Source of the DNA: Ruminococcus sp.
GTDB lineage: Bacteria; Bacillota; Clostridia; Oscillospirales; Ruminococcaceae
Length of the DNA stretch: 64,000 nucleotides
Direction: 5' to 3'
Assembly: GCA_021200415.1 (NCBI GenBank)
Contig: JAJQGO010000030.1
Location: forward strand, 17,630-81,629
Part shown: piece after piece, positions 1 to 8,215 of the stretch
Layout: every line of letters starts with the position of its first letter
How positions within the stretch are numbered: the stretch's first letter is position 1
Notes under the pieces: model-generated
Database searches by the model: none
Told to the model about the DNA's origin: nothing
Seen by the model: the letters and a program-made list of their open reading frames with translations, nothing else
Position numbers and translations under genes: made by a program

Positions 1-763
1 TGTAGATGAGATCCATTTCGCTGTTTGTTTCGTCGGAGGCATACTGCCCTGTTAATATATACTCACCGTAGCAGTCGCTGAGGAATGCCATAAGCTCCTT
101 AGCCGAGTCAGAAGCGTTTTCGTTTGAAAGCTCACCGTCCGCCTCGTAGCTTATTTCGCTGAGCGTTGTGTTATTTGAGATTTTCAGGTAATCCACGTCA
201 ATATTTCCGTCATTTGCCTGAAGTCTGATTTCCGATTCGCCGTTTAAGAGAAAAGCTCCGTAAATGGTGATAACGGCAAATGCTCCGCTGTCATCGGGCA
301 TTGTATCAAAGCTGCTGAATTCGGTATCGTTCACGAAAACTGTGCAGCTTACGGCTGTATCGGAGGCAATGCAGAAGGAGAGGTCGTAATGCTGATTGCT
401 GGGGACGTTCACCTCAAACGTGAGAGAATCCGTATCGTCCGTGGAAAATCCCGTAACATATCCCGTGCCGCTGAATCCTGCACGCTCCGCTGCTGTTGTA
501 AGATTGCCGAGGACGCAGCTTTCCGCTTCGTAGGTATCGCCCGTTTCCTGCTGCTCGATTTCCGGATAGACAACCGGATAATCGGGATAAACGCTGGCAG
601 CCTCTGTTGCTTCAGCTGAGGTTTCATCGGTAACACTCTGAACGCTGTCTGAAAGGGAATCATCGGACATTTCTATCATTCCGACTGTATCGCAGCCCGT
701 GAGAGCCGCTGCCGTCATAGCCGCCGCAAGAAAAAGGACTGCTTTTCTTTGTCGTAGATTCAT
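1..763 (-). CDS. GH26 beta-mannanase-like lipoprotein with CBM35, 3' part outside window
   Basis: This gene runs off the left edge, so it is absent from the ORF track; I translated it from ATG at 763 behind a strong GGAGGAATT site. About 254 residues are visible. Residues 1-24 are a lipoprotein signal peptide ending in the lipobox ALTGC (Cys24), then an acidic Ser/Thr-rich linker. Residues about 75-190 (TYEAESCVLGNL... GFSGTGYVTGF) look like a CBM35 beta-sandwich, which binds mannan, xylan or uronic acids. The last visible part (CYGEYILTGQYASDETNSEMDLIY) resembles the start of a GH26 catalytic barrel, where ILSGQ is typical. The predicted role is surface endo-mannanase activity. It follows the GH95 gene with a 9-bp gap, so the two are probably co-transcribed. 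The family call rests on the beginning of the catalytic domain only; the catalytic glutamates lie outside the window. Confidence 0.72.
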   Translation of the reverse strand, partial: MNLRQRKAVLFLAAAMTAAALTGCDTVGMIEMSDDSLSDSVQSVTDETSAEATEAASVYPDYPVVYPEIEQQETGDTYEAESCVLGNLTTAAERAGFSGTGYVTGFSTDDTDSLTFEVNVPSNQHYDLSFCIASDTAVSCTVFVNDTEFSSFDTMPDDSGAFAVITIYGAFLLNGESEIRLQANDGNIDVDYLKISNNTTLSEISYEADGELSNENASDSAKELMAFLSDCYGEYILTGQYASDETNSEMDLIY

Positions 764-772
764 AATTCCTCC

Positions 773-3106
773 TTATGCGCTGAATATGTAGGTTCTTCCC
801 GGAAGGGCGCTGAAAATAATTACGCCGTCGGAAATCTGTGAGCCTACAGTTTCTCCGTCGCAGGTTACGCTGACAACGCAATTTGCCCTGACGCGGCATT
901 CTCCCTCAAAATCGGCTGTTATTTCAGCCTTGACGAGCTTTCCCTTTGCCCAGTCTATATTAACTCCGAAGCCGCCCTTTGCGCGCAGACCGTGAATGTG
1001 TCCGTCAGTCCATTCCTCCGGCAGGGCAGGCAGCAGATTTATTTCTCCGCCGCAGCTCTGCATAAGGCATTCCGCAACGGCGGCAGTTCCGCCGAAATTT
1101 CCGTCTATCTGGAAGGGCGGATGCGAATCCAGAAGATTGGGATTTGTGGAATAAGCGAGAAGCTTTTTAAGGTTCTCATAGACCATGCGACTGTCGTAGA
1201 GACGTGCCCACATATTTGTAATCCATGCACAGCTCCAGCCCGTATGACCGCCCCCATGAATGAGTCTGCGGACGAGAGTAGCTCTTGCGGCATCCGCAAG
1301 CTTTGGCGTTTTGTGGGGAGTTATAAGGTCGGCAGGGTGCAGGGCGAAAAGCTGGGAAACGTGTCTGTGTCCGATTTCAACCTCATCATAATCCACTGCC
1401 CATTCCTTAATCTGACCGTACTTGCCGATTTCAGGCTGCGGCAGCTTTTTGAGCATTGATTTCAGCTTCTTTGAAAGTGTTTTATCTCTGCCGAGAATTT
1501 CAGCGCTTTTTATCACGTCATTGAAGAGAACGGTGATTATCTGCGAATCCATAGACGGTCCCATGCAAAGACTTCCCTTGACGCCCTTATCCGTGAGGTA
1601 GGTGTTTTCGGGAGAAACGGAGGGACAGGTTACAAGACGTCCTTCGCTGTCCTCCATGAGGTATTCCACAAAGAATTCAGCTGCCTCCTTCATTATGTGG
1701 TATTTGTCCGCAAGAAATTCCTTATCCTGCGTATATTCATAATGCTCGAAGATATGGAGTGCCAGCCATGCGCCGCCCGTCGGCCAGATTGTTGCGGGCA
1801 TCCATAAATCCTGCGGAGCGGTATCGCCCCATATATCTGTGTTGTGGTGACAAACGAAGCCCTTTTTCACGCCGTACATTTCCTTTGCTGTTGTTCTGCC
1901 GTTTTTGGAGACTCTTTCGAGGAGATCAAAAAGGGGAAGATGGCATTCGGAAAGATTACAGCTTTCAGCGCACCAGTAATTCATTTCGGTATTTATATTT
2001 ACCGTGTAGCGGCAGCCCCACGCAGGCCACATATCCTGATTCCAGATGCCCTGAAGATTCATAGGCTGAGTTCCGGGGCGGCTTGCCGAAATCATGAGAT
2101 AGCGTCCGTAATTGAAGTAAAGTTCAATGAGCTTGTTGTCGTGGATAAGACGTTCGCATTCCTTATCGTCCAGCTCGTTTCCGCGCAGACGTGCAATGCG
2201 TTCATCTGTAGTAAGCTCCTCATCCGCCTCGCTGTTGTCGTTCAGCGAAAGCTCCGCACGGTCAAAAAGCTCCTTGTAGTCGCTGACATGGCGGTAATAA
2301 AGCTCATTGTAGCTGCACCGGAGAGCCATATCCGCGTCAACCTGAGCCGATTCCTCATAGTATTCTCCGTAAAAGCTTGTGCGGACGGACAGAGCTATAA
2401 TAACCTCATCAGCATTTTTAACCTGAATTTTTCCTCCGATAGTGCGAACCTCGCCGCCCTCAGCCTTAGCTCCGACAGCTGCCGCAAAGAAAATGCCGTC
2501 CTTAGAGCCTGTTCCGCCGGTGAAGAGGAGCATATTTTCTCCGCAGGGACGGTTGTCGTCGTAGTAGTCGTCACGTCCGTCAATACTGCACGTCAGGCTG
2601 ACGGCATTCTCCTTTGAAGCTGTAATATGAATAATCATAACCTCATCGGGAGCGGAAACAAATACCTCCCGTGTAAATTCCACATCGTTCACGGTAAAAT
2701 GCACGTCTGAAACAGCAGTTGAAAGATCGAGGGAACGGCTGTAGTTTCTGACCTTGCCGTCAAGCTCCATATTTATTGAAAGATCGCCCAAGGGCATATA
2801 GTGGCGCATATTGGGAGTAACTCCCTGCAGCTTTTCAAAGGCGATTTTCTCGGCTTCGGGGATTCTTCCCTCCATGAGAAGGGCGCGAACCTCGGCAAGC
2901 CCCTCCTGAGCATCGGGATTCACACGGTGCCTTGGACCGCCCGACCATATGGAATCCTCATTGAGCTTGATAATCTCATTTGCGGCTCTGCCGAATATCA
3001 TTCCGCCGATTCTGCCGTTTCCCACGGGAAGCGCCCAGTTGAAATTTTCTTCCGGCTCTTCAAAATTCGCAGGCTGGTTATATTTCAAAATAGTTTCTGT
3101 TTCCAT
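773..3106 (-). CDS. GH95 alpha-L-fucosidase / alpha-L-galactosidase
   Basis: At 777 aa this is the normal GH95 length. GH95 enzymes invert at alpha-1,2-linked L-fucose or L-galactose in xyloglucan and host glycans. The N-terminal beta-sandwich carries the family opening ([17 protein letters not shown] ... [11 protein letters not shown]). The (alpha/alpha)6 barrel holds the asparagine pair in [10 protein letters not shown], the acid region [10 protein letters not shown], the conserved [12 protein letters not shown] block and QIDGNFGG, where the family has its catalytic Asp. No signal peptide is seen, so the enzyme is probably cytoplasmic and acts on imported oligosaccharides. The start at 3106 has an AAGGAG site, and a TTGCAA/TATAAT promoter lies 53 bp upstream. 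It heads an operon with the GH26 lipoprotein. Fucose and galactose specificity cannot be separated by eye. Confidence 0.92.
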   Translation of the reverse strand: METETILKYNQPANFEEPEENFNWALPVGNGRIGGMIFGRAANEIIKLNEDSIWSGGPRHRVNPDAQEGLAEVRALLMEGRIPEAEKIAFEKLQGVTPNMRHYMPLGDLSINMELDGKVRNYSRSLDLSTAVSDVHFTVNDVEFTREVFVSAPDEVMIIHITASKENAVSLTCSIDGRDDYYDDNRPCGENMLLFTGGTGSKDGIFFAAAVGAKAEGGEVRTIGGKIQVKNADEVIIALSVRTSFYGEYYEESAQVDADMALRCSYNELYYRHVSDYKELFDRAELSLNDNSEADEELTTDERIARLRGNELDDKECERLIHDNKLIELYFNYGRYLMISASRPGTQPMNLQGIWNQDMWPAWGCRYTVNINTEMNYWCAESCNLSECHLPLFDLLERVSKNGRTTAKEMYGVKKGFVCHHNTDIWGDTAPQDLWMPATIWPTGGAWLALHIFEHYEYTQDKEFLADKYHIMKEAAEFFVEYLMEDSEGRLVTCPSVSPENTYLTDKGVKGSLCMGPSMDSQIITVLFNDVIKSAEILGRDKTLSKKLKSMLKKLPQPEIGKYGQIKEWAVDYDEVEIGHRHVSQLFALHPADLITPHKTPKLADAARATLVRRLIHGGGHTGWSCAWITNMWARLYDSRMVYENLKKLLAYSTNPNLLDSHPPFQIDGNFGGTAAVAECLMQSCGGEINLLPALPEEWTDGHIHGLRAKGGFGVNIDWAKGKLVKAEITADFEGECRVRANCVVSVTCDGETVGSQISDGVIIFSALPGRTYIFSA

Positions 3107-3158
3107 ATAAATCTCCTTAAATTCTTCAAACTCTTCTCTTACTGATTCTTACTGTGAT

Positions 3159-3187
3159 ATTATAACACACAATTTCAGCTTTTGCAA
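3159..3187 (-). promoter_or_regulatory. Sigma-A-type promoter of the GH95-GH26 operon
   Basis: On the minus strand TTGCAA (3187-3182) is followed after exactly 17 bp by TATAAT (3164-3159), about 53 bp upstream of the GH95 start. It lies back to back with the thrS promoter. Confidence 0.6.
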
Positions 3188-3237
3188 ATTTCCGGAGGAT
3201 TTCCAGAGATTTTCTGAAACAAATTATAAAAAAGCCC

Positions 3238-3266
3238 TTGACAAAATGGCAAAAGTGTGATAATAT
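3238..3266 (+). promoter_or_regulatory. Sigma-A promoter of the T-box/thrS operon
   Basis: TTGACA at 3238-3243, a 17-bp spacer, and TAATAT at 3261-3266. Transcription would begin near 3273, just before the Stem I-like part of the T-box leader. Confidence 0.75.
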
Positions 3267-3272
3267 GAACAA

Positions 3273-3511
3273 TAATAAGTAATGGAAAACGATGACGAGG
3301 AAGGCTATCCCTATATCCCGTTTCAGAGAGCAGCCGTTGGGTGCAAGGCTGTACGGCAGGGTGACGCACACCGCCTCCGAGTATGCCTAATAAGCGTCGG
3401 GCGCTCCCGTTACAGAGCCAATGAGATGCAGAGCTGATGTTCTGCGTGAATCAGGGTGGAACCACGATTTTTTCGTCCCTTGAGCCGTATTGCGGCTTGA
3501 GGGACTTTTTT
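3273..3511 (+). ncRNA. T-box riboswitch leader (threonine type)
   Basis: This leader should sense uncharged tRNA-Thr and allow readthrough. Recognisable T-box parts in order are the Stem I motif GATGACGAGGAAG (about 3291), the CAGAGAGC and GGTGCAAGGCTG distal elements (3330-3352), a Stem I 3' side containing GCACACCGCC, and the T-box sequence AGGGTGGAACCACG (3453-3466) that contacts the tRNA acceptor end. A terminator hairpin follows at once (GTCCCTTGAGCCG / CGGCTTGAGGGAC, 3475-3505, then six T). The specifier is probably ACC at 3370-3372 (ACA at 3368-3370 is the alternative), matching the downstream threonyl-tRNA synthetase. Only the specifier position is inferred. Confidence 0.93.
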
Positions 3512-3551
3512 GTCATGAAGCTCCGGCGAAAATTACTATGGGAGTGATTTT

Positions 3552-4070
3552 ATGAAAAACGAAATGCTTGAGGCTCTTTCAAAGGAGGAGCTTATTCAGC
3601 TGGTGGAGATCTATTCAAAAAACTGGCTTGCGCTGGATGGAGTATGGTTTCAGTCAGTTGAAAAAAAGCTTGGCATGGACGAAGCCATGCTCCACGACAA
3701 GGAGGCTTGGAGCAGATTTACCGTTATCGAGGCAAGGCGTATCAGGGATTTCCTCAGGCTGCCTGAAAATTCAGGATTGGAGGGGCTGCAAAAGGCTCTT
3801 TCCCTGAGATTCTATGCCAATCTCAATGACGATGAATTTATCCGCAGAGGAAACACCCTCATCTATCGCATGGTGGACTGCCGTGTGCAGTCGGCACGAA
3901 CCCGCAAGGGCATGGAGCTGCACCCATGCAAAGCTGTCGGAATTATCGAGTATTCGGAATTTGCCCGAACCATTGACAGCCGCATTTCCTGCCGCTGTCT
4001 GAGCTGCTGCCCCGATATAACCGATGAAAGCTGCTGCTGCGCATGGGAATTCACATTGAATGAAAATTAA
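3552..4070 (+). CDS. DUF6125-like protein with cysteine-rich C terminus, in the thrS operon
   Basis: This 172-aa soluble protein lies between the T-box terminator and thrS, so readthrough controls both genes. The N-terminal half (EELIQLVEIYSKNWLALDGVWFQSVEKKLGMDEAM ... EAWSRFTVIEARRI) matches my recollection of the uncharacterised DUF6125 family. The C terminus has eleven Cys after residue 105, including CRCLSCCPD and SCCCAWEF, which suggests a metal or Fe-S site, but no standard motif fits. No signal peptide or membrane segment is visible. The start at 3552 has a GGGAGTG site, and the gap to thrS is 24 bp. Function is unknown; the tie to threonine limitation comes from the leader alone. Confidence 0.8.
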   Translation: MKNEMLEALSKEELIQLVEIYSKNWLALDGVWFQSVEKKLGMDEAMLHDKEAWSRFTVIEARRIRDFLRLPENSGLEGLQKALSLRFYANLNDDEFIRRGNTLIYRMVDCRVQSARTRKGMELHPCKAVGIIEYSEFARTIDSRISCRCLSCCPDITDESCCCAWEFTLNEN

Positions 4071-4094
4071 AATTATCCAAAAGGAGTAATTATT

Positions 4095-6041
4095 ATGATT
4101 AAACTAACGCTGAAGGACGGAAACGTCCGTGAAATCGAGTCGGCTATGCCGGCATCCGAAATCATCAAGGGAATTGGTATGGGTCTTTACAAGGCAGCCT
4201 GCTGTGTGAAGCTCAACGGAGAGGTAAAGGATCTCCGCACCGTTGTTGACGCAGACTGTGAATTTGAGGTCTGTACATTCGACAGCATTGACGGAAAAAA
4301 GACCTTCTGGCACACGGCTTCGCATATTCTCGCACAGGCTGTAAAACGCCTCTACCCCGAAGCTAAGCTGGCTATCGGCCCTGCAATCGACAACGGCTTC
4401 TACTATGATTTCGATCTGGAAAAGCCCTTCACTCCCGATGAGCTTGAAAAAATCGAGGCTGAAATGAAAAAAATCGTCAAGGAAGGACTTCCCTTGGAGC
4501 AGTTTGAGCTTCCCCCCGAAGAGGCTGTCGCTAAGCTTAAAGAGATGGACGAGCCTTACAAGGTTGAGCTGTGCATGGAGCACGCGGACAAGGGCGAGCC
4601 TATCTCCTTCTATAAGCAGGGCGAATTCGTTGACCTCTGCGCAGGCCCGCACCTTATGACGACTGCCCCTGTAAAGGCATTCAAGCTTCTCTCATGCACG
4701 GGTGCTTACTGGAGAGGCTCGGAGAAAAATAAAATGCTCTCACGTGTATATGCAACCGCATATCCTAAGGCTGCCGAGCTTGAGGCTGACATTAAGCAGC
4801 GTGAGGAGGCTAAAATGCGCGACCACAATAAGCTGGGACGTGAGCTTGAATATTTTACAACTGTTGATTATATCGGTCAGGGACTTCCCATTCTTCTCCC
4901 CAAGGGCGCAAGGGTAATTCAGCTTCTCCAGCGCTGGGTTGAGGACGAGGAGCAGAAGCGCGGCTATCAGCTTACGAAAACACCCTATCTTGCAAAGAGA
5001 GAGCTGTATAAAATTTCAGGACACTGGGATCATTATCTTGACAGTATGTTCATTCTCGGCGATCCCTACGACGAAACAAAGGAATGCTTTGCGCTTCGTC
5101 CGATGACCTGTCCGTTCCAGTATCAGGTATTCCTGAACAGACAGCGTTCCTACCGTGATCTGCCAATGAGACTGAATGAAACCTCAACGCTTTTCCGCAA
5201 GGAGGACAGCGGTGAAATGCACGGACTTATTCGTGTCCGCCAGTTCACCATTTCAGAGGGACACATCATACTTCGTCCCGAACAGCTTGAGGAGGAATTC
5301 AGAAACTGCCTTGAGCTTGCAAATTATATGCTTGAAACAGTTGGTCTTGCTGAGGACGTAACATACCGTTTCTCACAGTGGGATCCCGCAAACCCGAACA
5401 ACAAGTACGAGGGAACTGCCGAGCAGTGGGAAGAGGCACAGAGCCTTATGAAAAAGATTCTCGATCATCTTGAAATTGATTATACTGTCGGCATTGACGA
5501 GGCTGCATTCTACGGTCCGAAGCTTGATATTCAGATAAAGAACGTTTTCGGAAAAGAGGACACGCTTATAACAATTCAGATAGATATGCTTCTTGCGGAA
5601 AAATTCGGAATGGAATATGTCGATGTTGACGGCACAAAAAGACGTCCGTATATTATTCACAGAACGTCCATAGGCTGCTATGAGAGAACGCTTGCGCTTC
5701 TCATTGAAAAGTATGCGGGTGCACTTCCTCTTTGGCTTGCTCCGGAACAGGTACGTATAATTCCTGTTGCGGACAGACATCTTGAATACTGTGACAAGCT
5801 GCTGGCAAAGCTCAAGGACAGCGGAATCCGTGCAACTATTGACGACAGAGCTGAAAAGGTTGGATATAAGATTCGTTCGGCAACAGTTGAGAAGCTCCCG
5901 ATAATGCTTACAATAGGCGACAAGGAGGTCGAAAGCGAAACGGTATCGGTTCGTTCAAGACGTGAAGGCGATTTAGGGTCAATGACGCAGGCTGATCTTA
6001 TTTCAAAGCTTGTTGACGATGTTGAAAAGAAAGTAAAGTAA
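4095..6041 (+). CDS. thrS: Threonyl-tRNA synthetase
   Basis: ThrRS (648 aa) charges tRNA-Thr with threonine. Order of parts: TGS domain (1-60); editing domain with HTASHILAQ (HxxxH) and DLCAGPH; class II catalytic core from about residue 245 with the zinc-binding Cys in RPMTCPFQYQ, His in MHGLIRVRQF and a third His in YIIHRTSIG; then the C-terminal anticodon-binding domain (EQVRIIPV ... DDRAEKVGYKIR). The start follows AAAAGGAG. It is the second gene after the T-box, so it is induced when tRNA-Thr is uncharged. Length and motifs are normal for the bacterial enzyme. Confidence 0.98.
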   Translation: MIKLTLKDGNVREIESAMPASEIIKGIGMGLYKAACCVKLNGEVKDLRTVVDADCEFEVCTFDSIDGKKTFWHTASHILAQAVKRLYPEAKLAIGPAIDNGFYYDFDLEKPFTPDELEKIEAEMKKIVKEGLPLEQFELPPEEAVAKLKEMDEPYKVELCMEHADKGEPISFYKQGEFVDLCAGPHLMTTAPVKAFKLLSCTGAYWRGSEKNKMLSRVYATAYPKAAELEADIKQREEAKMRDHNKLGRELEYFTTVDYIGQGLPILLPKGARVIQLLQRWVEDEEQKRGYQLTKTPYLAKRELYKISGHWDHYLDSMFILGDPYDETKECFALRPMTCPFQYQVFLNRQRSYRDLPMRLNETSTLFRKEDSGEMHGLIRVRQFTISEGHIILRPEQLEEEFRNCLELANYMLETVGLAEDVTYRFSQWDPANPNNKYEGTAEQWEEAQSLMKKILDHLEIDYTVGIDEAAFYGPKLDIQIKNVFGKEDTLITIQIDMLLAEKFGMEYVDVDGTKRRPYIIHRTSIGCYERTLALLIEKYAGALPLWLAPEQVRIIPVADRHLEYCDKLLAKLKDSGIRATIDDRAEKVGYKIRSATVEKLPIMLTIGDKEVESETVSVRSRREGDLGSMTQADLISKLVDDVEKKVK

Positions 6042-6045
6042 TATG

Positions 6046-6073
6046 AAAAGCACGCCGAGAGGCGTGCTTTTTT
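6046..6073 (+). terminator. Rho-independent terminator of thrS
   Basis: Perfect 11-bp stem AAAAGCACGCC / GGCGTGCTTTT with a GAGA loop, followed by more T residues, 5 bp after the thrS stop codon. Confidence 0.88.
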
Positions 6074-6094
6074 ACGGTAACAAATTCCGCATAT

Positions 6095-6120
6095 AAAGGG
6101 ACGCCCTGAGACGTCCCTTT
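6095..6120. terminator. Hairpin between convergent thrS and the dockerin gene
   Basis: AAAGGGACG (6095-6103) pairs with CGTCCCTTT (6112-6120). It lies 10 bp past the stop of the minus-strand dockerin gene and is followed on that strand by a short, weak T-rich stretch. It is probably that gene's terminator. Confidence 0.55.
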
Positions 6121-6130
6121 GTTACATATT

Positions 6131-7831
6131 CTACATATTTTCTATAATGTATATCCTCATTGCAAGCAAATCGAACACATCAAAATAACCGTCCTCATTG
6201 AAATCGCAGCGGCAGGTGTTGATTCTCCGCATGAGGTTATTTGCGCAGACAACCAAGTCTGCGGAGTTTACTTTTCCGTCGGAATTATAATCGCCGTGGA
6301 GCTGTTCTGCCTCCGTTGTGGTTGTGGTAGCTTCTTCGGCTGTTGCCGTAGTTGTAGTCGTCGTTGTTGCTTCTGTTGTAGTAGTTGTGGTGGTTGTTTC
6401 TGTAGTCGTGGTAGTTGTAGTGGTAGTTGTAGTTGTTGTTTCTGTAGTAGTTGTAGTAGTTGTAACCGTTGTCGTTGTGGTAGTTGCTTCTGTAGTTGAA
6501 GTAGTTGTTTCAGTGGTAGTCGTTGTTGCTTCTGTAGTAGTTGTAGTAGTCGTAGTTGTTGCTTCTGTAGTTGAAGTAGTTGTTTCAGCAGTAGTCGTGG
6601 TAGTCGTTGTTGCTGCTTCTGTTGTTGTAGTTGTCGTTGCCGTGGTAGTCGTGGTTGTTTCAGTGGAAGTTGTGGTAGTCGTAGTCGTTGTAGTAGTGGT
6701 AGTGGTAGTAGTAGTGGTAGTAGTTGTTGTTGTTGCAACTGCCTGATCAGGATCATAATCCGAGGTTGAAATTTCGGGATAGGTCAGGGGCGTTCCAAGG
6801 TAGTCGTAGCCTTCGGTATGCTCAACGAAAAAGCTGTCAGAGCCTTTCAGGAAGTAATCGTACTTAATCTCAATGCCGTATGAACCGTCTGTATCGTCCC
6901 ATGTAAGGTCGATTCCGTACCAATTGCCGTCCTCCATCTGAACGTAATTCCACATATGAGCTTCGTTGCTTTCCTCATCGTAATTTCCGAAAACAAGGAC
7001 ACACGGAATACCCAATTTGTCGCAGATAAGCTTGAAGCCCTCTGAGTAGCCTTCGCAGACCACGCCCGGCTCTACGAGCGAACCAATCGCTGAGCTTGTG
7101 AATGATGCGTTTAAATCATAATACGTGAAAAGAGAAATTGTATCATGAATACTTTTCAGCTGCTCATATCGTGTTTCGCCCTCAACCTCAAAATCCTCTA
7201 TTGCCGCGTCGAGCTTTTCCTTATAGAGAGCCGCATTTTCCACAGAACCGAGTGATTCATAAATTGCAGGTGTGAATTTCAGCTTCGTAATCTTCATGGT
7301 GTAATTATTTGTCGTCTGACTGTATGAGTAGGTTGCGTTCGAAATGCCAATGGTGAGCCTGCCCATTTCCAGCCAGAAAATCTCAGGATAATCGAACATC
7401 AGGCTGTCAAGACCGGGCTTGCAGTTTTCAAAAACAGCCTCACTGAAATTTTCAGCGTCCTCATCTGTGTAGTCGTCCGTTCCGGGGAGTCCCGAAAGGG
7501 TGATTCTAACTGTTTCGGGAAGCTCAACTGTTATTGCTTCGTCGGAGGGGTCTACCCAGACGGTAAGTGCGTTGTAAACGGCAAGATTATTGCTGTCCAG
7601 ATAATCCGCGAAGTTAAAGGTACCATCGCTGAAATTTGAAAGAACCGAAGGAGATTGGGGCAGACTAAGCTCAAGCTCCAGATCCTCCGAATCATCATAG
7701 GTGAGGTCGTCAATATCAACGCAGATTCCCGAGGTAACGCTCAGAGCCTCCGCATAAGATGTAATAACGTTGCAGCTCAGCAAGCAAGCCGCCGCAGCGA
7801 TTGATATGATCGATGAGAATATTTTTTTCAT
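6131..7831 (-). CDS. Secreted transglutaminase-like protein with long Thr linker and C-terminal type I dockerin
   Basis: The start is ATG at 7831 (566 aa, GGAGG site), not the longer ORF, whose extension reads into a repeat. Residues 1-30 are an export signal (SPaseI-type SYA-EA, or lipobox-like LLSC). Residues about 30-350 include a transglutaminase/cysteine-protease-like fold: Cys in VVCEGYSEGF (about 260), His in EAHMWNYVQ (about 291) and Asp in GIDLTWDD (about 308) form the usual C-H-D triad. About 140 residues of almost pure Thr with Glu/Ala/Ser interruptions follow. The C-terminal 55 residues are a dockerin with two calcium loops, DYNSDGKVNSADL and DFNEDGYFDVFDL. It should dock onto a cohesin scaffold; whether it cross-links, cleaves or only binds is unknown. 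A consensus promoter lies upstream. Confidence 0.9.
   Translation of the reverse strand: MKKIFSSIISIAAAACLLSCNVITSYAEALSVTSGICVDIDDLTYDDSEDLELELSLPQSPSVLSNFSDGTFNFADYLDSNNLAVYNALTVWVDPSDEAITVELPETVRITLSGLPGTDDYTDEDAENFSEAVFENCKPGLDSLMFDYPEIFWLEMGRLTIGISNATYSYSQTTNNYTMKITKLKFTPAIYESLGSVENAALYKEKLDAAIEDFEVEGETRYEQLKSIHDTISLFTYYDLNASFTSSAIGSLVEPGVVCEGYSEGFKLICDKLGIPCVLVFGNYDEESNEAHMWNYVQMEDGNWYGIDLTWDDTDGSYGIEIKYDYFLKGSDSFFVEHTEGYDYLGTPLTYPEISTSDYDPDQAVATTTTTTTTTTTTTTTTTTTTTTSTETTTTTTATTTTTTEAATTTTTTTAETTTSTTEATTTTTTTTTEATTTTTETTTSTTEATTTTTTVTTTTTTTETTTTTTTTTTTTTETTTTTTTTEATTTTTTTATAEEATTTTTEAEQLHGDYNSDGKVNSADLVVCANNLMRRINTCRCDFNEDGYFDVFDLLAMRIYIIENM
6310..6736. repeat. Low-complexity Thr-codon tract (linker of the dockerin protein)
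   Basis: About 425 bp of GTAGTTGTGGTCGTT-like triplets on the plus strand, coding Thr on the minus strand, with repeated blocks reading EATTTTTTET and STTEATTTT. It also creates the poly-Val and poly-Leu/Gln shadow ORFs in other frames. Such tracts vary in length by slippage and recombination. Confidence 0.9.
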
Positions 7832-7853
7832 AAAAATTCGCCTCCAATTTTCC

Positions 7854-7923
7854 GGCATCACCTCATGAAGCCTGCCTAAGGGCTTTGCCGTGTGCCTGCA
7901 CAGCAATTTCATGCGGTATTGCC
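7854..7923 (-). repeat. Short diverged copy of the palindromic repeat, in the dockerin gene leader
   Basis: GGCATCACCTCATGAAG ... GCGGTATTGCC aligns end to end with the 71-bp copy at 19046-19116 but has many substitutions. It lies between the -10 box (7968-7973) and the ATG (7831), so it is transcribed in the leader. The arms still pair: CATGAA at one end matches TTCATG at the other where the other copies have CACAAA/TTTGTG. Confidence 0.7.
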
Positions 7924-7967
7924 TATGCTATTCCCATTCCCCGTTTTTCGGTTATTGTCTTGTTTTC

Positions 7968-7996
7968 ATTATATATAATCTTCACGAATTTGTCAA
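7968..7996 (-). promoter_or_regulatory. Consensus sigma-A promoter of the dockerin protein gene
   Basis: On the minus strand TTGACA (7996-7991), a 17-bp spacer and TATAAT (7973-7968). Both hexamers match the consensus perfectly. The expected start near 7961 gives a leader of about 130 nt that contains the short palindromic repeat. Confidence 0.85.
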
Positions 7997-8139
7997 TGAT
8001 TTTGAGAAAAAACAGTGAAAATGTCATAAACAGTGCCTTAATATCTGTTCAATTTCACAACACCTTGAATCAACCTTAAAAATACTAAAAATTATCAAAA
8101 AAAGCCGAAATTTAACATTTATATTAGGCAGAATTTTAC

Positions 8140-8168
8140 TTGAAAATAACCTGATGCTGTGATATAAT
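8140..8168 (+). promoter_or_regulatory. Sigma-A promoter of the aminotransferase gene
   Basis: TTGAAA (8140-8145), 17 bp, TATAAT (8163-8168), 48 bp upstream of the start codon. Between this promoter and the divergent one at 7968 I see only AT-rich DNA. Confidence 0.8.
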
Positions 8169-8215
8169 AATTTTAGTGTGTTATCACAACAATCTTTGAA
8201 GGCGAGGTTCTGAAT

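Noticed and set aside
409-899. ORFs 389..619 (+), 409..663 (-) and 660..899 (-)
   Set aside because: All are shadows of the partial GH26/CBM35 lipoprotein gene (start 763) and the end of GH95.
3126-3371. Minus-strand ORFs over the T-box leader
   Set aside because: The region is explained by two promoters and a T-box; the ORFs lack ribosome sites.
6310-6736. Repeated short units that could look like a CRISPR or satellite array
   Set aside because: The units are triplet-based, lack constant spacers and are in frame within a coding sequence.
6318-6746. Plus-strand poly-Val ORF (142 aa) and minus-strand Leu/Gln-rich ORF across the same DNA
   Set aside because: They are other-frame readings of the Thr-codon linker of the dockerin protein; no ribosome site and no plausible protein.
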